Of a DNA stretch of 64,000 nt, positions 35,626 through 44,257 are shown one piece after another. The translations under genes were made by a program, and so were the position numbers. Under the pieces are notes generated by a model, which was not told where the DNA came from, ran no database searches, and saw only the letters and a program-made list of their open reading frames with translations. The stretch covers positions 3,368,001-3,432,000 of the forward strand of contig NZ_CP074436.1 in the NCBI RefSeq assembly GCF_016858305.2. Reading direction: 5' to 3'. The stretch comes from Polaribacter sp. Q13. Lineage in GTDB: Bacteria; Bacteroidota; Bacteroidia; Flavobacteriales; Flavobacteriaceae. Positions within the stretch are counted from its first letter, which is position 1. Every line of letters begins with the position of its first letter.

Positions 35626-36345
35626 TTACTCAAAAGACAAGGTAAGAAAGACTCCACGAGTTGCCATATAGTTTATTGGTGCTGTATATGGACTACTCTT
35701 TCCTCCAAAAGAACTAGGGTTATCTTTTTTTAATTCACTAGGTAAAGCAAAAATACCACGAATAGAAGGTGAGAATTTAAAGTAGTATAGGTAAATGTCT
35801 ATACCAACTCCAACTTCATACATGTAATTATGTGTAGTTGTTCTAAATTGACTTTGTTCATTATCATCTTGATTAGCTTCATTACTAGAGAAATTATAGT
35901 TGTAAGAAACTCCGGCTAGTACATAAGGGCGAATATTTTTATATCTATCTGTACTAAATTTAAAAATTAATGGAATATGTAGGTAAGTGGAACTCACTTC
36001 TCTAACACTATCTTGAGGAGTATTTAAATGATTAAAATAAATTTTCTTTGAGTTGGTCATTAAACCTGGTTCTAAACGTAAGTTTAGATTTTTATGCAAA
36101 CGTAAATCTGCAATTAACCCTACATTAAATCCAGTCGAAGGTTCTACTGTAATATTTGCATCTGGTATTCCAGAATTATTATTGTAACTAATTTTAAAAT
36201 CATTCTGATTTAAACCAAGATAAAAACCGTAATGTATTTGTCCTTTATCAAAAGTTGGTAAGTATTCTACTTTTTCTTTTTGCGCAAAAAAAGCAATAGA
36301 AGTTAATAGGAAAAAACCGAATATTATAAATTTCTTACTCATCAT
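35626..36345 (-). CDS. porT: PorT (SprT) type IX secretion outer-membrane protein
   Basis: 239 aa. Signal peptide to about residue 21 (SIAFFAQKE), then an outer-membrane beta-barrel pattern (HYGFYLGLNQNDFKI, FNVGLIADLRLHKNLNLRLEPGL, IRPYVLAGVSYNYNF) ending in the aromatic LTLSFE. The match to PorT and the position right behind ubiE, where flavobacterial porT is found, support the call. PorT is required for the type IX secretion system. The ATG overlaps the ubiE stop by one base; a second ATG one codon later is also possible. Confidence 0.82.
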   Translation of the reverse strand: MMSKKFIIFGFFLLTSIAFFAQKEKVEYLPTFDKGQIHYGFYLGLNQNDFKISYNNNSGIPDANITVEPSTGFNVGLIADLRLHKNLNLRLEPGLMTNSKKIYFNHLNTPQDSVREVSSTYLHIPLIFKFSTDRYKNIRPYVLAGVSYNYNFSSNEANQDDNEQSQFRTTTHNYMYEVGVGIDIYLYYFKFSPSIRGIFALPSELKKDNPSSFGGKSSPYTAPINYMATRGVFLTLSFE

Positions 36346-37076
36346 TATTTACTTGCGGTATAAATTGTGGCAACTCCAAATGTTACGGGTGTATCTTTTG
36401 TATGTGTAAACCCGTTTTTTTGTAAAATATTGTTGAAAGCTTCTCCAAAAGGAAAAGAATTTGCAGATTCTGATAAATATGAATAGGCAACTTTATCTTT
36501 AGAAAACAATTTACCTACAACAGGTAAAAATAAATTAGTATATAATTTATACCCTTGTTTAAATGGAAATTTAACTGGGTTAGATGTTTCTAAAATAACC
36601 AAAACACCTGTTGGTTTTAGAACTCTTGCAATTTCTTTAAGCCCTTTATTTAAATTAGCAAAATTTCTTACACCAAAAGAAACCGTAATAGCATCGAAAG
36701 TATGGTCTGCAAAAGGCATTTCTTCAGAATCGCCAACAACCATTTCTATTTTATTAGAAAGATTAGCTTTGGCAATCTTTTGTTTTCCAACTTCTAGCAT
36801 ACCTTCAGAAATATCTAAACCTACAATTCTGTCAGGGTTTAAAGCTGCCATCATAATAGCTAAATCTCCTGTACCTGTAGCAATGTCTAAAATTTGTTTT
36901 GGGTTATTTTTCCCAACAATTTTCACTACTTTTTTACGCCATTTAACATCAATTCCTAATGAAATTACTCTGTTTAAACCATCGTAATTTTCAGAAATGT
37001 TATCAAACATTTGAGCAACTTGTTCTTTTTTGCCAAGTTTAGAATCTTTGTAAGGGTTTATTTTTTCTGCTGACAT
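36345..37076 (-). CDS. ubiE: demethylmenaquinone methyltransferase (UbiE/MenG)
   Basis: 243 aa from [12 protein letters not shown]; four more residues are possible upstream. It adds the last methyl group in menaquinone synthesis. SAM-site motifs: [48 protein letters not shown], and the N-terminal [21 protein letters not shown]. porT overlaps its stop codon, so both are read together. Confidence 0.93.
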   Translation of the reverse strand: MSAEKINPYKDSKLGKKEQVAQMFDNISENYDGLNRVISLGIDVKWRKKVVKIVGKNNPKQILDIATGTGDLAIMMAALNPDRIVGLDISEGMLEVGKQKIAKANLSNKIEMVVGDSEEMPFADHTFDAITVSFGVRNFANLNKGLKEIARVLKPTGVLVILETSNPVKFPFKQGYKLYTNLFLPVVGKLFSKDKVAYSYLSESANSFPFGEAFNNILQKNGFTHTKDTPVTFGVATIYTASK

Positions 37077-37079
37077 AAA

Positions 37080-37226
37080 TAAGCCCACCTTAATCCTCTC
37101 GAAGAGAGGAAACTCATAGCGTGAGCAACTGTGTTTTTCTGTTTATATAAAATTAACATTCTGTATTCCCTTAACCTTTATTTTTTTCCCCTTTGGGGAA
37201 ATGTCTTTTAGGACAAAGGGGCTTTT
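37080..37226. repeat. intergenic hairpins between ubiE and the Nfu gene
   Basis: CCTCTC/GAGAGG near 37100 and a CCCCTTTGGGGAAATGTC / GACAAAGGGG structure at about 37190-37222. The latter resembles short palindromic repeats I know from flavobacterial genomes; it could also terminate the Nfu-gene message. Confidence 0.5.
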
Positions 37227-38132
37227 TCACCCATTAATTGCTACTACTTCGTTAATTTGATTTGGTAACATTTCTTTTAGTAAACTTTCTATTCCGTTTT
37301 TTAAAGTAGCTGTAGAAGAAGGGCATCCACTACAAGCACCTTGTAAAACCACGTGTACTATTTTTCGTTCTTCATCATAACCACGGAAAGCAATGTTTCC
37401 ACCATCACTTGCTACTGCAGGTTTTATATATTCATCTAAAATATCAGAAATCTGTGCAGAAATACCTTCTAATTGTACTTGTGGTGTAACTACTTTATTT
37501 TCTGATGTTGTTTTTTCTTCTGTTGGAAGTTCTTTAATAATGGTTTTTCCAGCAACTAAGTATTCTCTAATAAAAGTTCTTACTTCTGCAAATACATCAC
37601 TCCATTCTACCATGTCATATTTGGTAACAGAAACATAATTATCAGAAATAAATACTTCTTTTACAAATGGAAAATTAAAAATAGCTTGCGCTAAAGGAGA
37701 TGATTTACTAGCCTCATCTATATTTTTATATTCAACATCGGTTTGAGTTAAAGATTTGCTACTTCCAAATTTCATTACGGAAGGATTTGGAGTAACCTCT
37801 GCATATACCTCAATGGCTTCTTTTTTAGAAATTGGAGATTCTTGTACAACAACTCCATCATCATTTAAATAAGCTTCAATTTGCTCTTTTACTTCTTCTT
37901 GTACGTCTATCCATTCTAGAATGTCATAGCGTTGTACAGCTATAAAATTTGCTGTAATAAAAATCTTTTTAACAAAAGGTAAGTAGAATAATTGTTGTGC
38001 TAAAGGTGAGTTTTTAGCCTCATCTATATTATTGTATTCATAACTTCCTCCATTTATTAAAATTTGATTGGTATTAAATTTTATAATGGTATTATTTGTG
38101 GTTTCTTGAATTGTGATTTTTACGTCTTGCAT
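37227..38132 (-). CDS. Nfu-type iron-sulfur scaffold with two Nfu N-terminal domains
   Basis: 301 aa from MQDVKITIQETTN. Residues about 1-90 and 110-205 are two versions of the same domain; each contains NIDEAxxSPLAQ, FPFVK or LPFVK, and a WxDVxxEV segment. The C-terminal NifU domain carries the cluster-binding CxxC at Cys267 and Cys270 (QGACSGCPSSTATLKNGIE). It should bind and hand on a 4Fe-4S cluster. The standard Nfu has one N-terminal domain, so the duplication is notable, though it may be usual in this lineage. Confidence 0.88.
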   Translation of the reverse strand: MQDVKITIQETTNNTIIKFNTNQILINGGSYEYNNIDEAKNSPLAQQLFYLPFVKKIFITANFIAVQRYDILEWIDVQEEVKEQIEAYLNDDGVVVQESPISKKEAIEVYAEVTPNPSVMKFGSSKSLTQTDVEYKNIDEASKSSPLAQAIFNFPFVKEVFISDNYVSVTKYDMVEWSDVFAEVRTFIREYLVAGKTIIKELPTEEKTTSENKVVTPQVQLEGISAQISDILDEYIKPAVASDGGNIAFRGYDEERKIVHVVLQGACSGCPSSTATLKNGIESLLKEMLPNQINEVVAING

Positions 38133-38202
38133 GGTGCTAAAAAAATTGAATTGCAAAATTAAGGGAAAAAAGGGAAATAGAATTGTTTTTGATATGTTAA
38201 AT

Positions 38203-38249
38203 AAAAACCCGCTTGCGGATATTAGTTGTATCTACAAGCGGTGTTTTTA
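38203..38249 (-). terminator. terminator of the FadL-like gene
   Basis: AAAAACCCGCTTG and CAAGCGGTGTTTTT form an imperfect stem with U-rich end on the minus strand, 18 nt past the stop. Confidence 0.65.
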
Positions 38250-38266
38250 TTGAGTGTTATTTTCGT

Positions 38267-39652
38267 TTACAAATTAAAGCTAATAGATGCTGTAATTGTT
38301 TTATTGTCTATTTCTATTTCTGATGGATTTACGTCTGTAATAAGGTTTGAGTAAAAATTATATACACCAGTTCTATTGTTGTCGCTAAAAGCAAAGTCTA
38401 ATTTTATATTACCAAAGTTGTAACCTGCACCTAAAGAATATCCTTTTAAATTATCTGAACTCAAAGCAGCTTTATTAGGGTCTTGCTCAAATTTATAACC
38501 ACCTCTTACGCTAAATCTATCCATACGCCATTCTGTACCTATGTTAAAAGAATGTGTATTTCTTAATTCGTTTTCAAAAAACTGATTTTCGATTGTAAAA
38601 TCACCGTTAGATAATTTTATGTTTTTATAATTTCTGTTGATGTAATCTAAACTGATTAAACCATCTTTTCCGAAAATAAAAGCGGCACTTGCGGTTATTT
38701 TACTCGGTGTTTTTAATTTATAAGAGATAAATTGACGAGGATTGTTTTCAGAAAAGGAGTAAACTTCATCCGGGAAAAAAGCTGTTTCTCCAATATCAAT
38801 ATTGCTGTCTTGGTTGTAATTTGTGTCTTGTAAGATTTCTGTATACCAAGTTGGTGTTTGATAAGCTAAACCAAATCTAAAATTTTGATTTGCTTTATAA
38901 ATAAAACCTGCGTTTGCAGAGAAACCTGTTCCTGATGTAAGATTTTCTTGATATAATTCTACGTCAAGGATATTTCCATCTTCGTCACTATTTAACTCCG
39001 TTAAAACAGATTGTTGAGTGAAATTTAAATCATAGAAATTAAGACCTAAACCTATATATAATTTGTTTTTATGAACTGATGAAAAAGCGATGTTTAACTC
39101 TGTTGTTTCTCCGTTGTAATTTGTATCGAATAGTTGTCCATCTGTGTAGTTATATAGTGTATTTTGAACACGTGGATTTGTGTCGAATTTAGTAACGGCC
39201 TCATTTCCTTGAGCTGAAAAGCTGTTTTCAAAATCTTTAGTAATTCTATAGTTAAAACCAATTGCAAATTTACTCCAATCGGATTTGTATGCGCTATCAA
39301 AAACTAAAACTGCACCAGCATGAGAAAGATTAAAAAATTGATCTTGAGTTGTTATTTTTTTTCTATCATTAAAGCTAGCGTCTCCATAAGCGGCACTTGT
39401 ATCTGTATTTCTAGAATTAATGGTTCCTGTAAAAGAACTATTTGTAAAGACAGCAATACCTGCAGGGTTTACACTCATTGAAGAAATATCTCCTCCTAAT
39501 GCTCCAAAAGCACCACTCATAGCTGTAAAACGAGCAGAACCGTTATCATCATTTTGAGAAAATAAAACGCCTAAATCTTGATAACCTAAAGATTGAGAAT
39601 AAGACGTAACTGTTGCTACGAATAAGATCGTTGTTATTATAAATTTTTTCAT
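38267..39652 (-). CDS. FadL/OmpP1-like outer-membrane transport protein
   Basis: 461 aa from MKKFIITTILF. Signal peptide ends near SYSQ. The segment GSARFTAMSGAFGALGGDISSMSVNPAGIAVF is the N-terminal hatch region of the FadL/TodX group (key residues NPAG). The rest alternates barrel strands and ends ITASISFNL. FadL proteins take up hydrophobic compounds; the substrate here is unknown. The upstream lipoprotein gene is on the same strand, 45 nt away, and may be cotranscribed. Confidence 0.75.
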   Translation of the reverse strand: MKKFIITTILFVATVTSYSQSLGYQDLGVLFSQNDDNGSARFTAMSGAFGALGGDISSMSVNPAGIAVFTNSSFTGTINSRNTDTSAAYGDASFNDRKKITTQDQFFNLSHAGAVLVFDSAYKSDWSKFAIGFNYRITKDFENSFSAQGNEAVTKFDTNPRVQNTLYNYTDGQLFDTNYNGETTELNIAFSSVHKNKLYIGLGLNFYDLNFTQQSVLTELNSDEDGNILDVELYQENLTSGTGFSANAGFIYKANQNFRFGLAYQTPTWYTEILQDTNYNQDSNIDIGETAFFPDEVYSFSENNPRQFISYKLKTPSKITASAAFIFGKDGLISLDYINRNYKNIKLSNGDFTIENQFFENELRNTHSFNIGTEWRMDRFSVRGGYKFEQDPNKAALSSDNLKGYSLGAGYNFGNIKLDFAFSDNNRTGVYNFYSNLITDVNPSEIEIDNKTITASISFNL

Positions 39653-39697
39653 ACTAATATTTGTTTGTAATCTTTTAAAGAACATAAAACTAATTCA

Positions 39698-40978
39698 CTA
39701 CCCTCTTCTTCTAGATGAACTGGAAGATGAACTTCTAGAGCTGCTACTGCTTCTACTAGGGGTACTTCTTGTAGATGATGATCTAGAGGAAGATGAGCTT
39801 CTTGTAGAAGGAGTGTATGTGTTACTCCTGCTAGAAGACGTAGTAGTAGAGCTTCTTCTTGGTGAATAACTCGTTGACGTATTTCTTGTTGAACTTGAGC
39901 TTCTAGGCGGTGTAGTTCTGCTAGTGCTTCTTGTAGAGGTATTTGAACTTCTTCTTGCTGTTGATGCGTTAGAATTTCTAGAGCTACTAGGCGTAGAAGA
40001 TCTTCTTACAACGACAACTTGTTTGTTATTTCTGGTGTTTGTGTTGTTGTTTACACTAGCGCTATTTCTTCTAGTACTAGAACTACTTCTAGTTCCAGAG
40101 CTACTTCTTGTACCAGAACTTCTTCGTGTAGAAGAACTGCTTCTAGAACTTCTAGTGGGTGAGGTGCTTCTTCTATTGGTTGTAGAATTTCTACTAGGAG
40201 ATGTTGTTGTGCTACTTCTCCTGCTAGATGTACTTGTAGGTTGTCTATTGGTAGATGTGCTTCTTCTGCTTGTTGTAGCAGTTCTACTTCTAGAATTAAC
40301 GGAGCTATTTCTTCTATATGTTGTGTTGTTTGTAGATCTTCTTCCGTAATTGTTATTTCTGTACGTACGATTAGTGTATCTATTGTTATAATTTCTATAA
40401 GGGCTAGAGTATCCGTAATAATAAGGTTGATAATAGTAAGGAGAATAGAAACCTACATTCCAAGCATTATAATTATGGTAAGGATGCCAATAAGGATTGT
40501 AATTCCAAGCGTAACCTCTATAGTTCCAGTTTCTGTAACCCCAAGTATCATAATAATTATAACCATAATAATTATTCCAATAAGGACTTTCAATTACATT
40601 GATATTTACTGAGACATCGTTATTGTCATTTTGTCCCCAAGGTTGGTTAGCTTTGTAATTTAATGTTTCATCAATATCTTCTTCATCAATATAAATAGTG
40701 TCTACAGAATTATAATTATCAACATCTGTAAAAACATCATTATTATCTACATTTTCTAGGCTGTTTAGTTTGTTTAAAAAATAATTATCGTTGTAATCAT
40801 CATATTCATCCTCGTTAGCATAGATAACTTTCTTGTTGTTACTATTTACAGTCTCATCGCCATAAATACCATCATCATTATAAGCACTTTGATAGGTACC
40901 ACAAGAAACCAATACTAAACTAGTGGTTAGTAAAAATAAGAGTTGGTTTAGTTTGAAATTTATATATCGAGGTTTCAT
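39698..40978 (-). CDS. lipoprotein with Asn/Tyr-rich centre and Ser/Arg/Thr-rich low-complexity tail
   Basis: 426 aa. Lipoprotein signal with Cys26 (TSLVLVSC). Residues 30-110 are acidic (Asp, Asn). Residues 130-210 are rich in Tyr, Asn and Trp (YWNNYYGYNYYD). The last 200 residues are almost only Ser, Arg, Thr and Asn, with many SSRSS/RRSST units. No catalytic domain is visible. The tail would be very basic and unfolded and could bind polyanions such as DNA or polysaccharide; this is inference. Antisense frames over the tail are shadows. Confidence 0.72.
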   Translation of the reverse strand: MKPRYINFKLNQLLFLLTTSLVLVSCGTYQSAYNDDGIYGDETVNSNNKKVIYANEDEYDDYNDNYFLNKLNSLENVDNNDVFTDVDNYNSVDTIYIDEEDIDETLNYKANQPWGQNDNNDVSVNINVIESPYWNNYYGYNYYDTWGYRNWNYRGYAWNYNPYWHPYHNYNAWNVGFYSPYYYQPYYYGYSSPYRNYNNRYTNRTYRNNNYGRRSTNNTTYRRNSSVNSRSRTATTSRRSTSTNRQPTSTSSRRSSTTTSPSRNSTTNRRSTSPTRSSRSSSSTRRSSGTRSSSGTRSSSSTRRNSASVNNNTNTRNNKQVVVVRRSSTPSSSRNSNASTARRSSNTSTRSTSRTTPPRSSSSTRNTSTSYSPRRSSTTTSSSRSNTYTPSTRSSSSSRSSSTRSTPSRSSSSSRSSSSSSSRRRG

Positions 40979-41133
40979 AATGAATATATTTAGATGAATA
41001 CTTATTTTATCAATTAAATGTAGTTAAAACTCTTTAAATTATAGTAGTTTTGTCCTGTTTTTGTATAATATAACGAATTTTTAACAAACATTTACACAAT
41101 AAAGGGTGCAATATTTGTGCCAAACTTTTGATT

Positions 41134-42612
41134 ATGAGTAAACATTTAACAAAAAGAGCCGACGATTATTCCAAATGGTATAACGAGTTAGTAGTGAAGG
41201 CAGATTTAGCTGAAAATTCTGCAGTTAGAGGATGTATGGTTATTAAACCTTATGGTTTTGCCATCTGGGAAAAAATGCAAGCAGAACTAGATAGAATGTT
41301 TAAAGAAACAGGACATGAGAATGCTTATTTTCCTTTATTTGTTCCCAAAAGTTTGTTTGAAGCTGAAGAAAAAAATGCAGAAGGTTTTGCTAAAGAATGT
41401 GCAGTAGTAACACATTATCGTTTACAAAATGACCCTGATAATCCGGGAAAGTTACGAGTAGATCCAGAAGCTAAATTAGAAGAAGAATTGGTGGTAAGAC
41501 CAACTTCTGAAGCAATTATTTGGAATACTTATAAAGGATGGATTCAGTCTTATAGAGATTTACCTTTACTAATAAATCAATGGGCAAATGTGGTTCGTTG
41601 GGAAATGCGTACACGTTTATTTTTACGTACCGCAGAATTTTTATGGCAAGAAGGGCATACGGCTCATGCTACAAAAGCAGAAGCTGTAGTGGAAGCAAAG
41701 CAAATGCAAGATGTGTATGCGGAGTTTGCAGAAAATTTTATGGCGATGCCCGTAATTAAGGGAACAAAATCGGATAGTGAGCGTTTTGCAGGTGCAGATG
41801 ATACGTATACCATTGAGGCTTTAATGCAAGACGGAAAAGCTTTGCAAGCAGGTACAAGTCATTTTTTAGGACAGAATTTTGCAAAGGCATTTGATGTTAA
41901 GTTTACTTCTAAAGAAGGAAAACAAGAATATGTTTGGGCTACTTCTTGGGGTGTATCTACACGTTTAATTGGTGGTTTAATTATGACGCATTCCGATGAT
42001 AATGGTTTGGTACTACCTCCAAAATTAGCGCCAATACAAGTGGTAATTGTTCCAATTTATAAAGGAGATGAGCAATTAGCAGCAATTTCCGAGAAAATGA
42101 ATGTAATTGTAAAAGAATTACGATTAAAAGGAATTTCTGTTAAATTTGATACAAGAGATACTTATAGACCAGGAGCTAAGTTTGCAGAGTATGAGTTAAA
42201 AGGAGTGCCAGTAAGAATCGCTATTGGAAATAGAGATCTAGAAAATGGAACTTTAGAAATTGCAAGAAGAGATACTTTTGAAAAGCAAATAGTAGCCCAA
42301 GACGATGCTGTTTCTTTTATTGAAAACCTTTTAGAAGAAATTCAGGATAACTTATACAAGAAGGCAATAGATTTTAGAAAAGAACATACAACGGTTGTAG
42401 ACGATTTTAAAGAATTTAAAAAGGCTATAAAAAATACTGGTGGTTTTGTGTCTGCACATTGGGATGGTACAGAAGAAACAGAAGACAAAATAAAAGAATA
42501 TACAAAGGCAACTATTAGATGTATACCTAATGATGCTAAAGAAGAAATAGGTGTCTGTGTTTTAACAGGAAAGCCATCTTCTAGAAGGGTGCTTTTTGCA
42601 AAAGCGTATTAA
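41134..42612 (+). CDS. proS: prolyl-tRNA synthetase, archaeal/eukaryote-type
   Basis: 492 aa from ATG; a TTG two codons upstream is less likely. It charges tRNA-Pro. Class II motifs: [61 protein letters not shown] (starts ANVVRWEMR), and [20 protein letters not shown]. The anticodon-binding domain follows, with a C-terminal zinc-type domain whose Cys residues are few. The length is that of the short archaeal-type enzyme, not the long bacterial one. Confidence 0.93.
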   Translation: MSKHLTKRADDYSKWYNELVVKADLAENSAVRGCMVIKPYGFAIWEKMQAELDRMFKETGHENAYFPLFVPKSLFEAEEKNAEGFAKECAVVTHYRLQNDPDNPGKLRVDPEAKLEEELVVRPTSEAIIWNTYKGWIQSYRDLPLLINQWANVVRWEMRTRLFLRTAEFLWQEGHTAHATKAEAVVEAKQMQDVYAEFAENFMAMPVIKGTKSDSERFAGADDTYTIEALMQDGKALQAGTSHFLGQNFAKAFDVKFTSKEGKQEYVWATSWGVSTRLIGGLIMTHSDDNGLVLPPKLAPIQVVIVPIYKGDEQLAAISEKMNVIVKELRLKGISVKFDTRDTYRPGAKFAEYELKGVPVRIAIGNRDLENGTLEIARRDTFEKQIVAQDDAVSFIENLLEEIQDNLYKKAIDFRKEHTTVVDDFKEFKKAIKNTGGFVSAHWDGTEETEDKIKEYTKATIRCIPNDAKEEIGVCVLTGKPSSRRVLFAKAY

Positions 42613-42645
42613 TTTCGAAAAAAAAATGTTTTTTTTCGAAAACTA

Positions 42646-42675
42646 TTGTGAGAATTAAAAAACATTGTATATTTG
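42646..42675 (+). promoter_or_regulatory. promoter of tRNA-Glu/rpsT cassette 1
   Basis: TTG (42646-42648) and TATATTTG (42668-42675) are 19 nt apart. tRNA-Glu begins 31 nt later. The same promoter occurs in cassette 2. Confidence 0.7.
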
Positions 42676-42706
42676 CACCCGCAATTAGGATATTCTTAAT
42701 TGTTCT

Positions 42707-42778
42707 GGTCCGTTCGTCTAGGGGTTAGGACGCATGGTTTTCATCCATGTAACACGGGTTCGATTCCCGTACGGACTA
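42707..42778 (+). tRNA. tRNA-Glu (anticodon UUC), copy 1
   Basis: 72 nt. Acceptor GGTCCGT/ACGGACT, D arm TCGTCTAGGGGTTAGGACG, anticodon stem CATGG/CCATG with loop TTTTCAT (anticodon TTC), T arm ACGGGTTCGATTCCCGT. CCA is not encoded. Confidence 0.95.
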
Positions 42779-42811
42779 CAATGTTTTAATAAAAAAACAA
42801 ATTAAGGTATT

Positions 42812-43063
42812 ATGGCAAATCATCAGTCAGCATTAAAGAGAATTAGAAGTAACGAAGCTAAAAGGTTACGTAATAAATATCAGCATAAAACTACACGTAA
42901 TGCTGTTAGAGATTTGCGTTCTGCAGAAGATAAAAAAGATGCAGAAACTAAATTAGGTAAAGTTATTTCTATGTTAGATAAGTTAGCTAAGAATAACATT
43001 ATCCACAAAAACAAAGCAGCTAATTTAAAATCTAAATTAACAAAGCACGTAAGCGCAATGTAA
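42812..43063 (+). CDS. rpsT: 30S ribosomal protein S20, copy 1
   Basis: 83 aa: MANHQSALKRIRSNEAKRLR, TRNAVRDLRSAEDKKDAETK and HKNKAANLKSKLTKHVSAM. It binds 16S rRNA in the small subunit. It follows tRNA-Glu by 33 nt, so both probably share a transcript. A second rpsT, differing at one residue (Ser81 here, Ala81 there), lies 733 bp further on. Confidence 0.96.
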   Translation: MANHQSALKRIRSNEAKRLRNKYQHKTTRNAVRDLRSAEDKKDAETKLGKVISMLDKLAKNNIIHKNKAANLKSKLTKHVSAM

Positions 43064-43087
43064 TTAGATTTAATAGCTAAAAATTTA

Positions 43088-43120
43088 AAACTCTAAATAG
43101 TAATATTTAGAGTTTTTTTG
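43088..43120 (+). terminator. terminator after rpsT copy 1
   Basis: AAACTCTAAAT and ATTTAGAGTTT stem with loop AGTAA, then T7. It differs in sequence from the terminator of copy 2. Confidence 0.85.
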
Positions 43121-43373
43121 TTTTATGTAGCATTTTTACTTAAAATATTTGATGGATTTATAGTATTAGTTTTTTTAAAAACTAAATTAAGAACTTACTT
43201 CTTATTATAAGAAATACATATTTGGTATTTTCTTTTTCTTAATAGAAAGATTATAAGAAAATATAAATATTGATTAAATGTAATTATATCAGTATGTTAA
43301 GGTGTTTTTTTCTTTTAATTTAGGACCGTTAAGTATTTGTTTTGAAAAAAATAGTAAATTTTATTATGATTAC
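43121..43373. other. spacer between the two tRNA-Glu/rpsT cassettes
   Basis: AT-rich, without a recognisable gene. From 43381 on it matches the region upstream of cassette 1 again. Confidence 0.6.
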
Positions 43374-43403
43374 TTGCAGGAATTAAAAAACATTGTATAT
43401 TTG
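43374..43403 (+). promoter_or_regulatory. promoter of tRNA-Glu/rpsT cassette 2
   Basis: TTG (43374-43376) and TATATTTG (43396-43403), spacing 19 nt as in cassette 1. Confidence 0.7.
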
Positions 43404-43434
43404 CATCCGCAATTAGGATATTCTTAATTGTTCT

Positions 43435-43506
43435 GGTCCGTTCGTCTAGGGGTTAGGACGCATGGTTTTCATCCATGTAACACGGGTTCGATTCCCGTAC
43501 GGACTA
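43435..43506 (+). tRNA. tRNA-Glu (anticodon UUC), copy 2
   Basis: Identical by eye to the 72-nt gene at 42707-42778. Confidence 0.95.
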
Positions 43507-43544
43507 CAAAGTTTTAATATAAAAAACTAAATAAATTAAGAATT

Positions 43545-43796
43545 ATGGCAAATCATCAGTCAGCATTAAAGAGAATTAGAAGTAACGAAGCTAAAAGGTT
43601 GCGTAATAAATATCAGCATAAAACTACACGTAATGCTGTTAGAGATTTGCGTTCTGCAGAAGATAAAAAAGATGCAGAAACTAAATTAGGTAAAGTTATT
43701 TCTATGTTAGATAAGTTAGCTAAGAATAACATTATCCACAAAAACAAAGCAGCCAATTTAAAATCTAAATTAACAAAGCACGTTGCTGCAATGTAA
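43545..43796 (+). CDS. rpsT: 30S ribosomal protein S20, copy 2
   Basis: 83 aa, identical to copy 1 except for Ala instead of Ser three residues before the end. The genes differ by only a few bases (for example AGGTTG for AGGTTA and the last codons), while the spacer between tRNA and gene differs more. Two near-identical S20 genes in tandem are unusual. The IS nest begins about 80 bp downstream. Confidence 0.95.
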   Translation: MANHQSALKRIRSNEAKRLRNKYQHKTTRNAVRDLRSAEDKKDAETKLGKVISMLDKLAKNNIIHKNKAANLKSKLTKHVAAM

Positions 43797-43818
43797 GATT
43801 TTAAAAGCATTAAAACTT

Positions 43819-43853
43819 AAAAGCTCTGAATGAAAATTCAGAGCTTTTTTTTT
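43819..43853 (+). terminator. terminator after rpsT copy 2
   Basis: AAAAGCTCTGAAT and ATTCAGAGCTTTT stem with GAAA loop, then a T run. Confidence 0.85.
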
Positions 43854-43879
43854 GCTCTAAATTTAAAGAGGGTAGTTAT

Positions 43880-43916
43880 GGATCAAGTCCAAAAGTTGTG
43901 AGTATTTAGTAGTATG
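43880..43916. mobile_element. degraded IS relic, left end (host of the whole nest)
   Basis: GGATCAAGTCCAAAAGTTGTGAG is a diverged copy of the IS left terminal repeat. The next bases, TATTTAGTAGTATG, align with ATTTAGAAATTAGG of the intact element. The relic is cut at GTAGTATG (43909-43916) by the next IS and continues at 47024. Confidence 0.75.
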
Positions 43917-43978
43917 GGATCAACACAAAAAGTTGTGGGATTTAGAAATTAGGCATAAATATTTGAGAGTCTAAAAAG
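43917..43978 (-). mobile_element. outer IS (element O), left 62 bp
   Basis: Starts GGATCAACACAAAAAGTTGTGG, the left terminal repeat. It is cut after CTAAAAAG (43971-43978), which is repeated at 45652-45659 as the 8-bp target duplication of the next insertion. The rest of the element is at 45660-47023; 62 + 1364 = 1426 bp, exactly the length of the complete copy at 44226-45651. Confidence 0.85.
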
Positions 43979-44225
43979 GGATCAAGTCAAAAAGTTGTGG
44001 GATTTAGAAATTAGGCATAAATATTTGAGAGTCTAAAAAGGAAAAATTTGATGTTTCTAACACCTCTAAATTGTGCTCTAAAGGCTTTAATTTTAGCATT
44101 AAAAGATTCTGCAGAAGCATTTGTGCTTCTATTGTCAAAATAGTTGAGTATATTCTGATAATGTACAGACATTGTTCTAGCAATGCTATTAAAGCTTTTA
44201 AACTTTGCTTGTCTTACCTTTTCAT
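43979..44225 (-). mobile_element. middle IS (element I1), left 247 bp only
   Basis: Starts GGATCAAGTCAAAAAGTTGTGG; GTC replaces the CAC of the other intact copies. It carries the 3' part of orfB and is interrupted after CTTTTCAT (44218-44225) by another copy. The expected remainder of I1 with the second CTTTTCAT is missing, which recombination between I1 and I2 explains. Confidence 0.8.
44011..44225 (-). pseudogene. transposase orfB fragment of element I1
   Basis: About 70 codons matching the C-terminal end of the intact transposase, from KVRQAKFKSFNS through the NASAESFNAKIKAF segment with the catalytic Glu to LSNIYA. Its 5' part is separated off by the insertion of the next element. Confidence 0.85.
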
Positions 44226-44257
44226 GGATCAACACAAAAAGTTGTGGGATTTAGAAA

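Noticed and set aside
39924..40612. Long antisense frames opposite the Ser/Arg-rich lipoprotein
   Set aside because: They consist almost only of Leu, Val and Glu or Ser and Ile, the mirror image of the AGA/TCT codon tract.
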